This document shows positions 1 to 10,480 of a DNA stretch of 42,729 bases, one piece after another. Every line of letters starts with the position of its first letter. Positions within the stretch are counted from its first letter, which is position 1. The position numbers were made by a program, and so were the translations under genes. The stretch spans positions 88,036 to 130,764 of the forward strand of contig NW_019091720.1 of NCBI RefSeq assembly GCF_001949145.1. The letters run 5' to 3'. The notes under the pieces were generated by a model. It was not told where the DNA came from. It did no database searches and saw nothing but the letters and a program-made list of their open reading frames with translations. The stretch comes from Acanthaster planci (taxonomy: Eukaryota > Echinodermata > Asteroidea > Valvatida > Acanthasteridae).

Positions 1-267
1 AAATCTTTATTTCCGTTGATTCAATTTTTTGTCATTTTAATTTTAACCCTTTTAGAATGTATTATTGATCATAATGTCCCTGTTTACTCCAAAGCTTTGT
101 AGAAATTTAAGGCTTTTAGCTTTTTAATACCCTTTTCTTTTGTAATTGTACATATTATTGTATATTTATTTGTTTTAATGTACATGTAAATTGTATTCAC
201 AATTCTGCCCCTGGCGGCGAGGAATACAGTTAAAATAAATAAACCATTCATAATAATAATAATAATG
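1..267 (+). mobile_element. Probable LINE 3' tail ending in (ATA)n
   Basis: This AT-rich stretch ends in an AATAAATAAACCATTCATAA-type sequence followed by (ATA)n at about 249-267, and then changes abruptly into Polinton polymerase coding sequence. Non-LTR retrotransposons of the CR1/RTE/Jockey kind often end in a short microsatellite after the 3' UTR, so I infer a 5'-truncated LINE inserted in the polymerase gene. No reverse transcriptase is visible because the window starts inside the tail. It could instead be a SINE or a simple AT-rich spacer. Confidence 0.4.
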
Positions 268-879
268 ATGACGCGTGATGACATCGAAGTTCAAAGCGCT
301 AACTTCGTCAACGAGGAGATGGTCGAGGTGCAGTGGCAACACACGGAGGACTTTGTGGAGCCGTCAGGAAGGACCCACGTAATACTAGCCGCATACACGA
401 CTTGTCAAGCTCGTCTGAAGTTGTACGATCTGTTAGACGAACTTGATCACAGGGTTCTCTATTTGGACCCGATAGCGTGATTTACGTCAGTCGAAAGGGT
501 GAATGGGAGCCGGAGATTGGCGAGAGAGTTGACCAATGAGTTGGAGGCTGATAATCATATCGTTACGTTCGTGTCAGGAAGTCCCAAGAATTACGGTTAC
601 AAATTAGCCAAACCAGACAAGAGTGGCAACTTGTCTCACTGTAAAGTCAGAGGTATTACTTTGAGCTATAGGAATCATTTCCTCGTTAATTTTGACGTCA
701 TGTCTCAAATGGTACGCAAAGAAGGTCCAAGTAAAGTGCAAGTAAAAGATCCCTACAAAATAACGAGGAACAAGAAAACTGTGCATATTGAGACCAACGA
801 GGAAAAGAAATTTTATCAGGTGGTTTACACCAAGCGTGTGCTGATAGATAATTACGACACCGTGCCTTACGGCTTTTAA
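268..879 (+). pseudogene. Polinton/Maverick protein-primed DNA polymerase B, C-terminal remnant
   Basis: The product would be the C-terminal palm and thumb of the family B, protein-primed DNA polymerase that replicates Polinton (Maverick) virus-like transposons. Three consecutive reading frames carry the family pattern: TTCQARLKLYDLLDELDHRV before motif C, SVIYVSRKGEWEPE after it, then SGSPKNYGYKL, CKVRGITLSYRN and a KKTVHIET...YQVVYTKRVL tail ending in PYGF. Two frameshifts break it: one at 469-470, inside the metal-binding motif C (only two bases lie between the Asp at 466-468 and the Asp-Ser at 471-476), and one near 515-525. The N-terminal half, exonuclease included, is missing and the 5' side abuts a LINE-like tail. 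It is a dead copy. Confidence 0.8.
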
Positions 880-899
880 TTTCCACTCTTGACCTAGTA

Positions 900-3100
900 T
901 ACAGTGGGGCTCTCGATCAAAACAGTTTGTTTACAAGTGTATGTACATGTGTGGACAATATTGTACATGTACCTAACAGGCTGTTGCTTTGTTGTGCCAC
1001 TTAACGTTAACATGAAGCAGTGTAATTAATTCTTTTACCAATGCTCGTCAACAACCTCAAACTGATTTTATTTTATATATCACAAAGTTGTGTCCATTTT
1101 TTGCCCGTATGATTAATAATTCGTGTTATTACAGCATATAATTTTAAAGTGAACTATGCTAGAATAACGGAACAACAACTCCACAATGGAAACTGCGATG
1201 TCAAACGTTTGTACCCTATGTAATAAACGAAGAAACGAATTTAACAGTGATTGTCGTGTAAACAAATACCTTTTTTTTGTTTTAATTTTTTTTCCCTTCT
1301 TATTTTTACATGCCTGGGAATTTAAAAATTCGCTGGGGATTACCAACAAATGTTTTACAAATGCAATGATTGGCTAAATATGAAAAAGTTCTACCCACTT
1401 ATATGTTTATTTATTAACGAATTGACTATTAATCCCAAAAAGGTGAGAGCAATGTTTGAGTAGTTTTACCGTGTCCACATGATTGGATCTGGCCAATCGT
1501 GTTCCAAATTTTGTATCTAAAGCGGTGAAAAATTTGCCGATCAAGTACAAGAGACCACATGTGTATTATAAAAAGCGGTAATTGATTTGATACCTTTCTT
1601 ATTCAACCATTGCTACACAATCTGTTATTTTAAAAGAAGAGCTTGTTTGTAATTTGGCCGCTCTCTTTTGATAATGATTTAATAAGTGTCGTTGTGTACA
1701 TGTAATGTGATTTGTTTGTGATTCAGCGTCAACTAGTACATTTTGCTTTATCACTATTTATTACTGGAATAGTTAGTGAACCTTTATCATCTTCATTTGT
1801 ATCTTTGAGTTTGATGTATTGTAATAAAGTATGTATTAGAACTTCTTTGTGCCAAACGCATCTTTCTTCTGGCTTGTTTTCAAACTCAGTCTGTCAGGTT
1901 AGCAATATTGAAAATAAAAAAATTATGTTTAACAAAATGTACGAATTTTTAATCCAACATACTTGTAGCTAAAAATATGTATGGGACTGCAGACTAGATG
2001 GAAACAAAGCATGCCCTCATCTGAACCTTACAGGGAGGGATATTCACGCAGTCCAAACGCAACTCACCTCAAAAACGACTTGCAAGATTGCGTAACTGTT
2101 CGCTGGCTTTGGGGTTGGAATCGATAGGTTCAAACACTGCCGTCGTGTCCTTTACCTCGGCGTCTTTATCCAATGGACTGGGAATATAACTGCATTATAT
2201 TGTTAATCGAACATGGTTGCACGATGGGTGGGAATTACGCTTCACTGTCTTGCATGTATCTACTGTACTCTGACCCGCATAAATAGGGTATAAAGCGTTG
2301 CTTCTTACAAAGAACCAATTGTTTTGGCCCAACTTTAGAGAAACAACCTGTGGTAATTGGGAAAGTGTTGCACGTGGATAAGACAAGTCTATATTAATGA
2401 GCCCAATTAGCGGTTTCTCCATGAGTAAAGCAAAGTTATATATAACTTATAAAAAATACATCTTGATAGTAAAGCAAAGGTTAGTGATCCTGCACAGAAC
2501 CCAACACATTGTTCGAGGCGGCACGACGACTTTCGAACCCGTTAGTTACACGGGACAGGATTTATATTTGTTTTATGAATGGAGTAAGTTGGCTCTAAAA
2601 CGTCTTCGAGACGGGGTCAAAAGCTCTTGAGTTCCACGCTTAAACCATAACACAATCCTATCGTGGGAATCTATTACTTTTACTTGACTACATGCACGCA
2701 CATGAACATCGATAAAACATGTACATGTTAATCCACCAAAATAGTTCGGTCCCGTAATATCATTCTTCGTACTAGCTTCCTGATCTTTATTATGCACTAC
2801 CTACTTGCATAAGTTTAAAACACCCAACTTGAAACGTCCGAGCTAATAAACGCCTTTGTTTCAAAGACTTCCTAGTTCGATAATGAATGGCATGAACCTA
2901 CTTTTATTTCTTGGCCTTAATCACAGTAGACACACACGTCCGGCCTGCCCAAAGTACATTATTTTGTTCACAACTTAACAGGGTTAGCACAAGAAATGCA
3001 TCCAACCGCAGGGAGGTTCAAGAACGATGCTTTTAATTTGTGAAATGTACTAACTTTTCCTGCGAATGCAAAACGCTTGAAAACGCCGCGTATGTCGGAC
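900..3100. other. No gene recognised; possible Polinton 3' flank and unique sequence
   Basis: There are only short open frames without recognisable domains. The sequence is AT-rich with scattered palindromic TACATGTA words, which recur across the whole window. A TATA-like TATAAAAAG at about 1567-1575 has no credible coding sequence behind it. Part of this may be the remaining end of the Polinton, but I could not find its terminal inverted repeat. Confidence 0.4.
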
Positions 3101-3109
3101 CTTCCCGTT

Positions 3110-3129
3110 GGACATGTTCGGACATGTCC
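3110..3129. promoter_or_regulatory. Perfect p53-family response element match
   Basis: The 20 bases are two adjacent decamers, GGACATGTTC and GGACATGTCC. Each matches the RRRCWWGYYY half-site consensus at every position, with a zero-base spacer. Known p53/p63/p73 elements are two such half-sites with a short or no spacer. Nearby are a forkhead-like TGTTTAC at about 3134-3140 and a CRE at 3162-3169. Binding is inferred, not shown. Confidence 0.45.
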
Positions 3130-3161
3130 AGTTGTTTACGTCTATCGATGACTCGGCACTA

Positions 3162-3169
3162 TGACGTCA
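3162..3169. promoter_or_regulatory. Full palindromic CRE (TGACGTCA)
   Basis: This is an exact eight-base cAMP-response element as bound by CREB/ATF bZIP dimers. It lies 33 bases after the p53-like element and just before a run of about ten C at 3180-3189. Isolated exact CREs occur by chance, so the case rests on the cluster. Confidence 0.35.
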
Positions 3170-3333
3170 CTGCAATCGCCCCCCCCCCAGCAAACAATAA
3201 GGCTGCTGTACACAACGCCCAATTTGGGCTGACGTACCATATAATTTATCGTAGGTACAAGTAGCAGGTTCCTGCGTTCACAGACCCTCTGGGTTTGTTG
3301 AGTGCATACATATGCATGCGTATACATGTACCG

Positions 3334-3378
3334 TATAAATGCGTTTCTAACCTACATACCCAGCCGGCCCACGTAAGT
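3334..3378 (+). promoter_or_regulatory. Possible TATA box and short first exon with splice donor
   Basis: TATAAAT at 3334-3340 would place a transcription start near 3365. A consensus 5' splice site GTAAGT follows at 3373-3378. Together with the upstream sites at 3110-3169 this has the outline of a promoter with a short non-coding first exon on the plus strand. I found no downstream coding exon, so this is a suggestion only. Confidence 0.25.
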
Positions 3379-3649
3379 ATAATCTGTGTTTAAAAAAGGG
3401 CCATCAATTAAGATCACTGTTTTAAGAGATATGTTATTTACTGTACTCTACATGCAGTTTTGTATTTATTTCAAGACTTACCCGAGATTACCTCGCTCTC
3501 TCGAGCAGATTATATCGATCACAAAGACCAACAAACAAAATGGTACGTTCCTGTATTTATTAATATTGTGACCTTCCCCTCACACATTACCTACACCCCG
3601 TGAACAATGGAATATTCCAGATCATCGTTTTATGCTAATGAGGGTCACG

Positions 3650-5155
3650 TGGTACAAAATCCAGCATTCTGATTGGTCGACAGCCCGTCAGAGAGGAGGC
3701 AAAATAGACGGGGTTAGACGGGCTGCACTACTGGGGTCTGTCTGCCTCTCGGGTGGCAGGTCGTTCTGCTGGCTTCCATCCACTTCCACTTGTCTTAGGG
3801 GGTCCTCCTTGCGTTCTCCATCTCCCAGGATCTCTTAAGGGACATGGCCTGCGTCTTGCTGGGGCGGAGGGGTTGGTGCGCTGGACAGTAGAAACTCATC
3901 ATGGGAAGAGGAGGTTGGCGTTAACCTAGATGAGTTCGTCCAGCCTAACACTAGGAAAACTAGGGGGAATGATAAAAAAAATTCTACAAATTCGTCATAA
4001 GTCTTAAAGCATTCCAGGACTCATCTTTTGTTTCCACTATAAAAGACAGGAACAATCTACCCACTGTCTTTGTAAATAGTTCTTCACTGGATTTATTCAA
4101 ATCCAAGCTAAAGCAGCACCGCTAAATGATTTGGTCTTGTCATTCCACACGCAGTGCGCTTCTCAGATGTCAGCGTGGATGTGTCTCGGAGGACATTTTG
4201 CTGACCATTCAGATTCAGGAGCGGGTCGGGTTGTTTTGAGTCGGAGAAATCCACAAGGTTGACCTCCTCTAACCATTTATCCATGCTTGCTGAAGAAAGG
4301 AAGGTTTTTTTGGGGGGGGCTGTCCACAGTAGGCGGGGAAGCCAGTGGGCTGATCTGCGGTGTCTGAAGTGTGTTGAGAACTTGGTACACCCACTACAGC
4401 TCTTCAAGATCTCAGGTCATGGTTGCTCTTCTTTCTTGGTTCGTCTCTCTGGCTGGTGAGGGGTGTAGCTCCAAACAGTCTTCTTGTCTGGTGGAAGCCT
4501 CGGGTCCAGTATCACCCGTCTTTCCAAATTTATCTTTCCAGTTTGGTTTCTGGGGTGGCGACTTAGAGCGGCCATCGGTGCCCTTTCACTCTGTGCCTTA
4601 GGCCTGGATCTGTCGGTTGCGTGGCTTCCCCTATGGTGATGCCCCTCAGCCTTGCCAGGTTTCGCCCTTGATGATATGTGGTGCGTCGCCTCCAGCTTCC
4701 TTGATTGCGTATCAAATTCTGCCGTTGTGATTGTGTCTATCGGGCCTCGATAGAATCTCTGAAGATGCTCCTGTAGGTCGCGAAAGTATTTAAACCACCC
4801 TCGGCAATGCCGTCATGTACTTCCAACTATCGCTCTGTGCATCCTACTTGTCCGAAAAACTGGGGCAAAATGATTATTTGAAGTCCCGCTATCAGATAAA
4901 GGACGCTAACTATGCTAATTTCCCTCCTTACGTCATATGCCCCTGGGAATTAGTTGAGCGCGGCCACCTCTTAACGCCCCCAGTTACGTGCTGCTGGCCA
5001 GTCAGGACTGACTGTACGTAGTTTACTTCAAATACACATAGCAATAGAAACTCATAAGTTCATGGAAGTCATGGAAGCGAGCTAACACGCAATTAAAAGT
5101 GTCCATATCTCTTTGGAACCTTCCTCGTGCGCTGACTTCTCAGGTCAGCGTCGGT
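3650..5155 (-). other. Unrecognised minus-strand region downstream of gypsy integrase
   Basis: This region follows the integrase remnant on the same strand and could be its 3' region or another decayed element. The longest minus frame (4108-4407, 99 codons) starts with a Cys/His-containing stretch (SCSGCTKFSTHFRHRRSAHW) but I recognise no domain. A second minus frame around 4560-4800 is rich in Arg, His and Lys. A CT-rich patch at 3730-3840 and a G8 run near 4311-4318 are low complexity. I assign no function. Confidence 0.25.
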
Positions 5156-5159
5156 CCTC

Positions 5160-6221
5160 TGGCTGTTTTGAGTAACTCGTTCTCTTACTTGGGGATTTCT
5201 ATGGGTTATTTTCACTTCTGTGGACACCTCCAGCTCCTCTGAATTCGTCACATTTGATCACTCTCCCCTTCATTTTGCTCGTCTGGTTCACGCTCGTCTT
5301 CTCGACTTTCTCTTGGATGCAGCTAAACTGGTGGATTTTCTCCACGGTAGGGTTTCAGACGGTTGCTATGCACTATATTTGATTTGGACTTACTGGAAAT
5401 CTGTATACAGTACATGATATCACTCAGATGTTTTGTGACGAGATACGGGCCCTTCCATGGCCGCTGCAACTTCAAACTTAATCCCTTCTCCCTCTTTGGA
5501 CTGCAGCTCCTCGAATGAATCCTTCTCCCTCGACTTCGTGGTCGTAATTCTTCTTCAGCCGATTACTAGCTATTTTCAGACGGTCACGGGCAAATCTGTG
5601 TACTTGCTCTAGTCTTTCCTGCAAGTCGCGGGCATAATTTTGAGTCGGAAAACAACTCTCACCTGCAGCAGGTTGCTCTGTTCACAAATCGACGGGTAGT
5701 TGGATGTCTCTGACCAACATCATTTCACTTGGAGTACAATCTGTAGTCTCAAGTACGGATGTGCGGTACGCTATAGCATAAGGCAAATGACGGTCCAAAT
5801 CTCGCTGACTTTCGGTTACATACATTGACAACATCGCTTGAAGGATTCTCTGTTAAATCGCTCAATCTTGCCATCGGGTTGTGGATAGAGGGCGGTAGTT
5901 CTCCTTCTGTCTATCCCCTAACTTCCGGAAACTTTTCTTGGAACACACAAGACTCAAAAATTCGGCCTTGATCAGAGTGAAGTTGTAGGGGCACACCAAA
6001 TCTGCAGAAAAATTTAAATCAATTTTTGTGGCAATCGTGATTGCCTCTTGATCAGGTATCGCATATGCCTCAGTCCACTTAGTGAAGAAGTCGCCAACAA
6101 CGAGTATATATTTATTGCCATGTCGGTCGTTAGTAAAGGACCTTGCAATTCTCTCTAGATAGCAATTTCTTTCAAGTTCACTGTAATTATACATCAGCGG
6201 CCACGAGTTAGATTTCACCAT
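5160..6221 (-). pseudogene. Ty3/gypsy integrase remnant, core plus C-terminal domain
   Basis: Read on the minus strand from 6221 downwards, the integrase (DDE strand-transfer enzyme of LTR retrotransposons) is clear: RHGNKYILVVGDFFTKWTEA holds the first catalytic Asp, a shifted frame holds HSDQGRIFES with the second, and DGKIERFNR holds the Glu. Next come LPYAIAYRTSVLETTDCTPS, the LKLQRPWKGPYLVTKHLSD-like C-terminal fold (in a decayed frame) and NRLKPYRGENPP at about 5330. An acidic tail rich in Glu, Asp and Arg closes it near 5180. Several frameshifts and stops split it. Reverse transcriptase is absent on the 5' side, so this is a fragment. It is close in type to the remnant at 22106-22600. 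Confidence 0.8.
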
Positions 6222-6582
6222 ATAATAGCACTGTCTTTGTTTTCTGTGGTATCGTTCTCAACGAAGGAGGCTGGGGACAAAGCGAGGAACGGGGAATTCA
6301 AATTGTTCTAATTATGAGGGGTCGAAGGGTAGGGGTGGGGAGACTGAGGCAGTCCTGGCTCACCAGAAAGGTTTCACCATCAGAAGAAGTAGTCAACTAA
6401 TAAAATTCGCAGGCGTAAGTAAGTAACATACCATGAGAAGGATTGCTCGAGGAAACAGCTTTTGTATTCAGAGCACAACTCAAAATTATCCCATTTATTT
6501 CTGATATTACTTGGGTGTCTCTATCACATTTATGTCCAAAACATTATTTAAATTTAGTTAATCTCTTTTGTTGGTCCCTGGA

Positions 6583-6704
6583 GTACATAGGTTACTATGT
6601 ACGTTCTAAAATGCTAGTCTGCTATCACGGCTTCAAAAATAAAAAGTGCAGAATGTGTTTCTATGCGAAGAGTAACTTCTACAATAAGACATTTGACTAA
6701 TTTG
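6583..6704 (+). repeat. Duplication block X, copy 1 (122 bp)
   Basis: This is essentially identical to 6810-6931. It begins GTACATAGGTTACTATG and ends ATTTGACTAATTTG. Copy 1 runs directly into block Y (6704-6794), which is itself repeated at 7061-7151. No coding function is visible in either copy. Confidence 0.85.
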
Positions 6705-6794
6705 CTTACGTGCGGGAAGCACAGAGGTGATCAAGCAACAATTACTTGACACAGAAACAGGCAAAACACCCAGATCTGTCATGGATGTACCCAA
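6704..6794 (+). repeat. Duplication block Y, copy 1 (91 bp)
   Basis: This 91-bp block (GCTTACGTGCGGGAAGCAC ... ATGGATGTACCCAA) recurs at 7061-7151 with one visible difference (ATTACTTG against ATTGCTTG). Copy 2 continues smoothly into ATGCCAAACTATTAATC, so copy 2 looks like the original setting. Confidence 0.85.
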
Positions 6795-6844
6795 CTAGCA
6801 TTTTAGAACGTACATAGGTTACTATGTACGTTCTAAAATGCTAG
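6795..6844. repeat. Perfect 23-bp palindrome with 4-base spacer
   Basis: Arms 6795-6817 and 6822-6844 are exact reverse complements separated by GTTA. The right arm is the beginning of duplication block X copy 2. The left arm is therefore an inverted copy of it, created at the junction between block Y copy 1 and block X copy 2. Confidence 0.9.
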
Positions 6845-6931
6845 TCTGCTATCACGGCTTCAAAAATAAAAAGTGCAGAATGTGTTTCTATGCGAAGAGT
6901 AACTTCTACAATAAGACATTTGACTAATTTG
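6810..6931 (+). repeat. Duplication block X, copy 2 (122 bp)
   Basis: Second copy of the sequence at 6583-6704, near-identical throughout. It diverges after ...GACTAATTTG, where copy 1 continues into block Y and this copy into GGAATTATTTTGAAGG. Confidence 0.85.
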
Positions 6932-7060
6932 TGGAATTATTTTGAAGGCAGAGTGATTTTTGTCACACTACATTACTATAATTTTGATAACGTTCAAGTC
7001 AATTGTCTAAAATAATCTTGAACTTAATTTTGTTGTGGATATCTACTAAATACAACCAGA

Positions 7061-7151
7061 GCTTACGTGCGGGAAGCACAGAGGTGATCAAGCAACAATT
7101 GCTTGACACAGAAACAGGCAAAACACCCAGATCTGTCATGGATGTACCCAA
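7061..7151 (+). repeat. Duplication block Y, copy 2 (91 bp)
   Basis: Second copy of 6704-6794. Its right flank leads after about 40 bases into the SINE at 7190. See the entry for copy 1. Confidence 0.85.
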
Positions 7152-7189
7152 TGCCAAACTATTAATCAATCAACTATTCCAAAGAAGGG

Positions 7190-7440
7190 TTTGCACCGGG
7201 GAGATTAATTACTTTTGGATTTTGCCCTGCCCGACGTGTATTTAGAACTATGTGCTCAATGTATGCCTCCGAAGGCTTGTGGAAAAAAAAAAAAAACAAG
7301 CGTACATGGATGGGACTCGAATCCACGACCTCTTGCTTACTAGTGCAGATGTCTTATCCACTCGACCACCGAGCTTGCTGGTGTCGGCTTCACAAACCTT
7401 CGGGGGATACACTGAAAAATCCAAAATTAATTTACATCTT
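7190..7440 (-). mobile_element. tRNA-derived SINE copy A (antisense), truncated
   Basis: On the minus strand a tRNA-like block at about 7377-7297 contains an A-box-like GGTCGAGTGGATAAGA and a B-box GGATTCGAGTCCC. It is followed by a T run (the A14 at 7283-7296 on plus), then CACAAGCCTTCGGAGGC and a 3' part ending near AAAATCCAAAAGTAATTAAT. The same layout is seen in the copies at 7440, 28535 and 28788. A second small fragment of the 3' part (TCACAAACCTTCGGGGG ... CCAAAATTAATTTACATC) is attached at 7392-7430. I infer Pol III transcription from the boxes and the T run. It does not fold as a good tRNA and is not a tRNA gene. Confidence 0.65.
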
Positions 7441-7675
7441 CCCGGTGCATACCAATCTTTGAAATAGTTGTTTGCGGTACCCACTGCTACATCCAATGCT
7501 AACCAACAAGCTTGGTGGTCAAGTGGTTAAGATGTGTGCATTAGTAAGCAGGAGGTTTAAGGTTCGAGTCCCACCCGAGTACACTTGTGGTTTTTTCACA
7601 AGCCTTAGGGGGCAGGCACTGAGTATATAGCATTAAATACACATCAGGCAGGGCAAAATCCAAAATTAATTTACT
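7440..7675 (+). mobile_element. tRNA-derived SINE copy B (sense)
   Basis: The parts in order are: a leader similar to the other copies (GTTGTTTGCGGTACCCACTG), a tRNA-like block at 7507-7587 with A-box TGGTCAAGTGG (7516-7526) and B-box GGTTCGAGTCC (7561-7571), and CTTGTG-G-TTTTTT-CACAAG at 7584-7602, a hairpin whose loop is the T run expected of a Pol III terminator. A shared 3' part follows (TAAATACACATCAGGCAGGGC ... AAAATCCAAAATTAATT). It faces copy A, so the pair forms a large inverted repeat. Confidence 0.65.
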
Positions 7676-8098
7676 ATTAATCAAAAAAGCATTGGCAAAA
7701 GAGTCACATAATCCATGTTGTTGTGTAAAAAAAAGGACAATAAAGTGATCATTAAAATAAGTATCACTCATACATGAGCAAACAGAGAAGTTCCATAATT
7801 TCCGATACTTCATCAAAACTAGAAGTTTATCAAGCCAATGATCAGTGGACATGGTGATGAGCTGTGTACAGAGAAAGTACTTAAACAATTTGACAGGCTC
7901 ATTTCATTTACAGTATCAGTTGGAATGCAACAGGTGAGGCAATATCACAAATCCGGGACAGAAATAGGAACTGGTGGAAACACAGATCATGACTGCAACA
8001 AAATCAATAGTAAACATACATGAAAAAGGACTACTTCCTTTTATCTGAAAAAACAACTTGTACATGTTAAATCAAATGAGATAAACTTTTATTTTCAA

Positions 8099-8202
8099 TT
8101 ACTTAGTCTTTTGCATACAGGGGATTGCTTCAATCTTGGGGGATTTCAGTCCAGTGAAGTACGCTGAATAATGAAAAGTATCAAAGCCATAGCATGCTGC
8201 AC
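8099..8202 (-). CDS. AGA: Aspartylglucosaminidase, last coding exon
   Basis: AGA is the lysosomal N-terminal-nucleophile hydrolase that cleaves the GlcNAc-asparagine bond during glycoprotein breakdown. The minus strand shows a polypyrimidine tract plus TTTTTTCAG acceptor (AG at 8204-8203), then GT GCA GCA TGC TAT GGC TTT, giving (G)AACYGFDTFHYSAYF and about 34 residues to a TAA at 8101-8099. The GAAC motif followed by an aromatic-rich tail is the usual C-terminus of the beta subunit. The exon begins in phase 1, which completes the Gly split at the donor of the exon at 20259-20392. An AATAAA lies at 8093-8088, only six bases after the stop, which is unusually close; the true poly(A) site may be further on. 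Confidence 0.78.
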
Positions 8203-8539
8203 CTGAAAAAAGAAACAGACATTTGGAAAAACTGTAAAATAAATTTTATTGGCAACGTGAAGAAAAAAAATTGTCTTACATGAGGAACGATGGCCTACAT
8301 GTCACAAATTGGGTCAATGTCTCAGGGGAAGTGACAAACAAGTTAAGTCAAATACTTTTCAACTGCCTGTTCAAATGTGGAAGAAATGAATTAGAGTGAA
8401 CAAAGCTCAAGGACACAAGATAACAGATTTCTCTGCACTCTGATTGTAAACACAATTGTGTATTACAGTGCAATATACCTAGTTATGTTGCGAAGACTAT
8501 ATCACCGACATGTACCTTTTATGGTCTGCTGTTCCCGCT

Positions 8540-9065
8540 ATTCAGTATTTTAGGATTTGCCAGTACAGGCCTCTCTTAATATTTATTTTACGGTTGTGCT
8601 AAAAAGTATTCATATCCTTTGGAAAATAATATACTTTTCTAAATTCTTCAATTGTAAAGCTACCATGTTGGTACCTTCCACAACGTGTTTTGTCTGTTTG
8701 TTGCAATACACAAACCCACATGCGTGTTGGCTAAACTTCATTTGCATAAAAATAAATACGGCTCAGGTTTCTTTTTTGCTCCTGTTCAAATTATTCATAC
8801 CCCAGGTTTACATAGTCTATTGTCTTTGCTTAATAGGCAACAGCATTGCCTTTGTATGACTGCTTTTGTATGACTGCCTCAAGATGACTCCTATAAGTGT
8901 CCACAAGCTTTCTGAATGTCTCATGTGGGATGTTGGTCCACTCTTCCTTGGCAAAAGCCTCCAGCTGGGTCCTGTTGGATGGTCTTCTGGCCATCACTCC
9001 AGTGTACGGCTCCCTCTACAGATTCTCTATTGGATTTAGGTCAGGAATTTGACTTGGCCATTTCA
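8540..9065 (-). pseudogene. Tc1/mariner transposase C-terminal remnant
   Basis: On the minus strand, WPSQIPDLNPIENL holds the third acidic residue (Glu codon at 9027-9025) of a Tc1-type DDE transposase. It is followed by a stop where the family has Trp, then REPYTGVMARRPSNRTQ, KEEWTNIPHETFRKLV and a short C-terminal tail. The 3' non-coding part holds GGGGTATGAATAATTTGAAC near 8790 and a second GGATATGAATACTTTTTAGC near 8600, both typical of Tc1 ends. The catalytic N-terminal two thirds and the other terminus are gone. It acted by cut-and-paste into TA sites. No intact terminal inverted repeat pair is visible. Confidence 0.75.
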
Positions 9066-10480
9066 GTGTTCAGTTTCTCAATGGATAAAGAATGGCACAA
9101 AGGAACAAGTCCATTCCAGAGATGGTGGTCGCTATGCAAAATCTACTCAAGTTGCAATCTGCTGTATAACATGCAGATCGCAGCAACTAATAAAAGGATC
9201 CCAATACGATGCTTTTGCGTCTATCTGTGCACTTCTGCATTTGGAAATGAGGCCGTTTGATTTCGACACGGATTTGCACAGATGGCACTTATGTGAAATC
9301 CCTTTATTTCATGTGTAGATTACCAGCGATCTTGCGCATGGAGACCAAAACCAAACCAAGTATCAACTTGGCACAAAGTCTAGTGGCCAGATAGATTGGC
9401 CAAAGATCGGCTCTTAATCTTAGGCAAAAATCTTGCTTTGTGCTATTTTTTGTTGTCTCCAAAATCATGAAAACAGAAAATTCATGTTATACCCAGACAG
9501 AGTAGCTTTTGCAACTTAAATCACAGAAATTGTAAAATTTTGGGCTAGTTTCAATCGTTTTGAAGAACACTGGCCAAAGAAAGGATTTGCCTTCCCCCTC
9601 CTGTTCAATGCGTAGACAACATGTTCTGGCAATCAAGGCTGAATGGTATTAACTGTAAACTTCATGATCGTTTTAGTAATCACTAAACATAAATGATCTG
9701 TAGATGAAACCAACAATGTAAAAGCTACAATGCTACAATGTAAATGCAAGCAGAACTGAATCTGCTTACCCTGAAGAAGGTACTCAGTTACCAAAAGCTC
9801 GGCCATCACATATTTCAGAAAACTGATTTGATATCATATTCTTGTTGATATTCTGATCACTGTGCTACGCAGCCCTTCCATATTTCTCGAATTTGAAAGC
9901 TATGGTGGTTATCTCTAGTAGCCTAGATGCAACTAAATATTGAAGAAGATTTCTTACTGGTGAAGGTACTTTAGTAATACAGTAGTAATTGCAATCAATT
10001 TTCTCACATCATGGTAAATAAATGGCCAAAATGACGATGAAACATTGACACTGTTCTCTCTTCTCCTTTGTGTCTAAATTCATTATGTAAACCAGAAAAG
10101 ATTCACGATGTTACGACAAAGGGCACCACTAGCTGCAGTCAAGGATTAAGCTTAGGATCTGTCATACAAAACACTATTATGAAGTGAAAGGTGTTTAGAC
10201 TGCCTAAAAAGGATTTAACCTGAAGGGGGTGGTTTTATTTCGGATATATCTGTGCTGTTTGGGTTGTAAACATGTACATTTTCTAGATTTGTTTGCATCA
10301 GCGTCTGATGTTGCCAAAGGCAGGAACGCTGAGATAGTGGAGCATATTTCTGCTTGCATCTGAATTGGGCCAAGATCTACAACATCCTCAAGACATCTTC
10401 GTCTACAAACGTACTGGTGAAGGAGTGGAGAGAGACTGAATATCTCCCATTTAACGTAGAGGGTTTGAGGATACACCATG

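Noticed and set aside
3180-3190. Poly-C run as a structural signal
   Set aside because: A homopolymer of about ten bases is common and may be mis-sized; no further structure around it.
7297-7377. tRNA gene on the minus strand
   Set aside because: A and B boxes are present but the acceptor and anticodon stems do not pair properly, and the same block recurs in four SINE copies.
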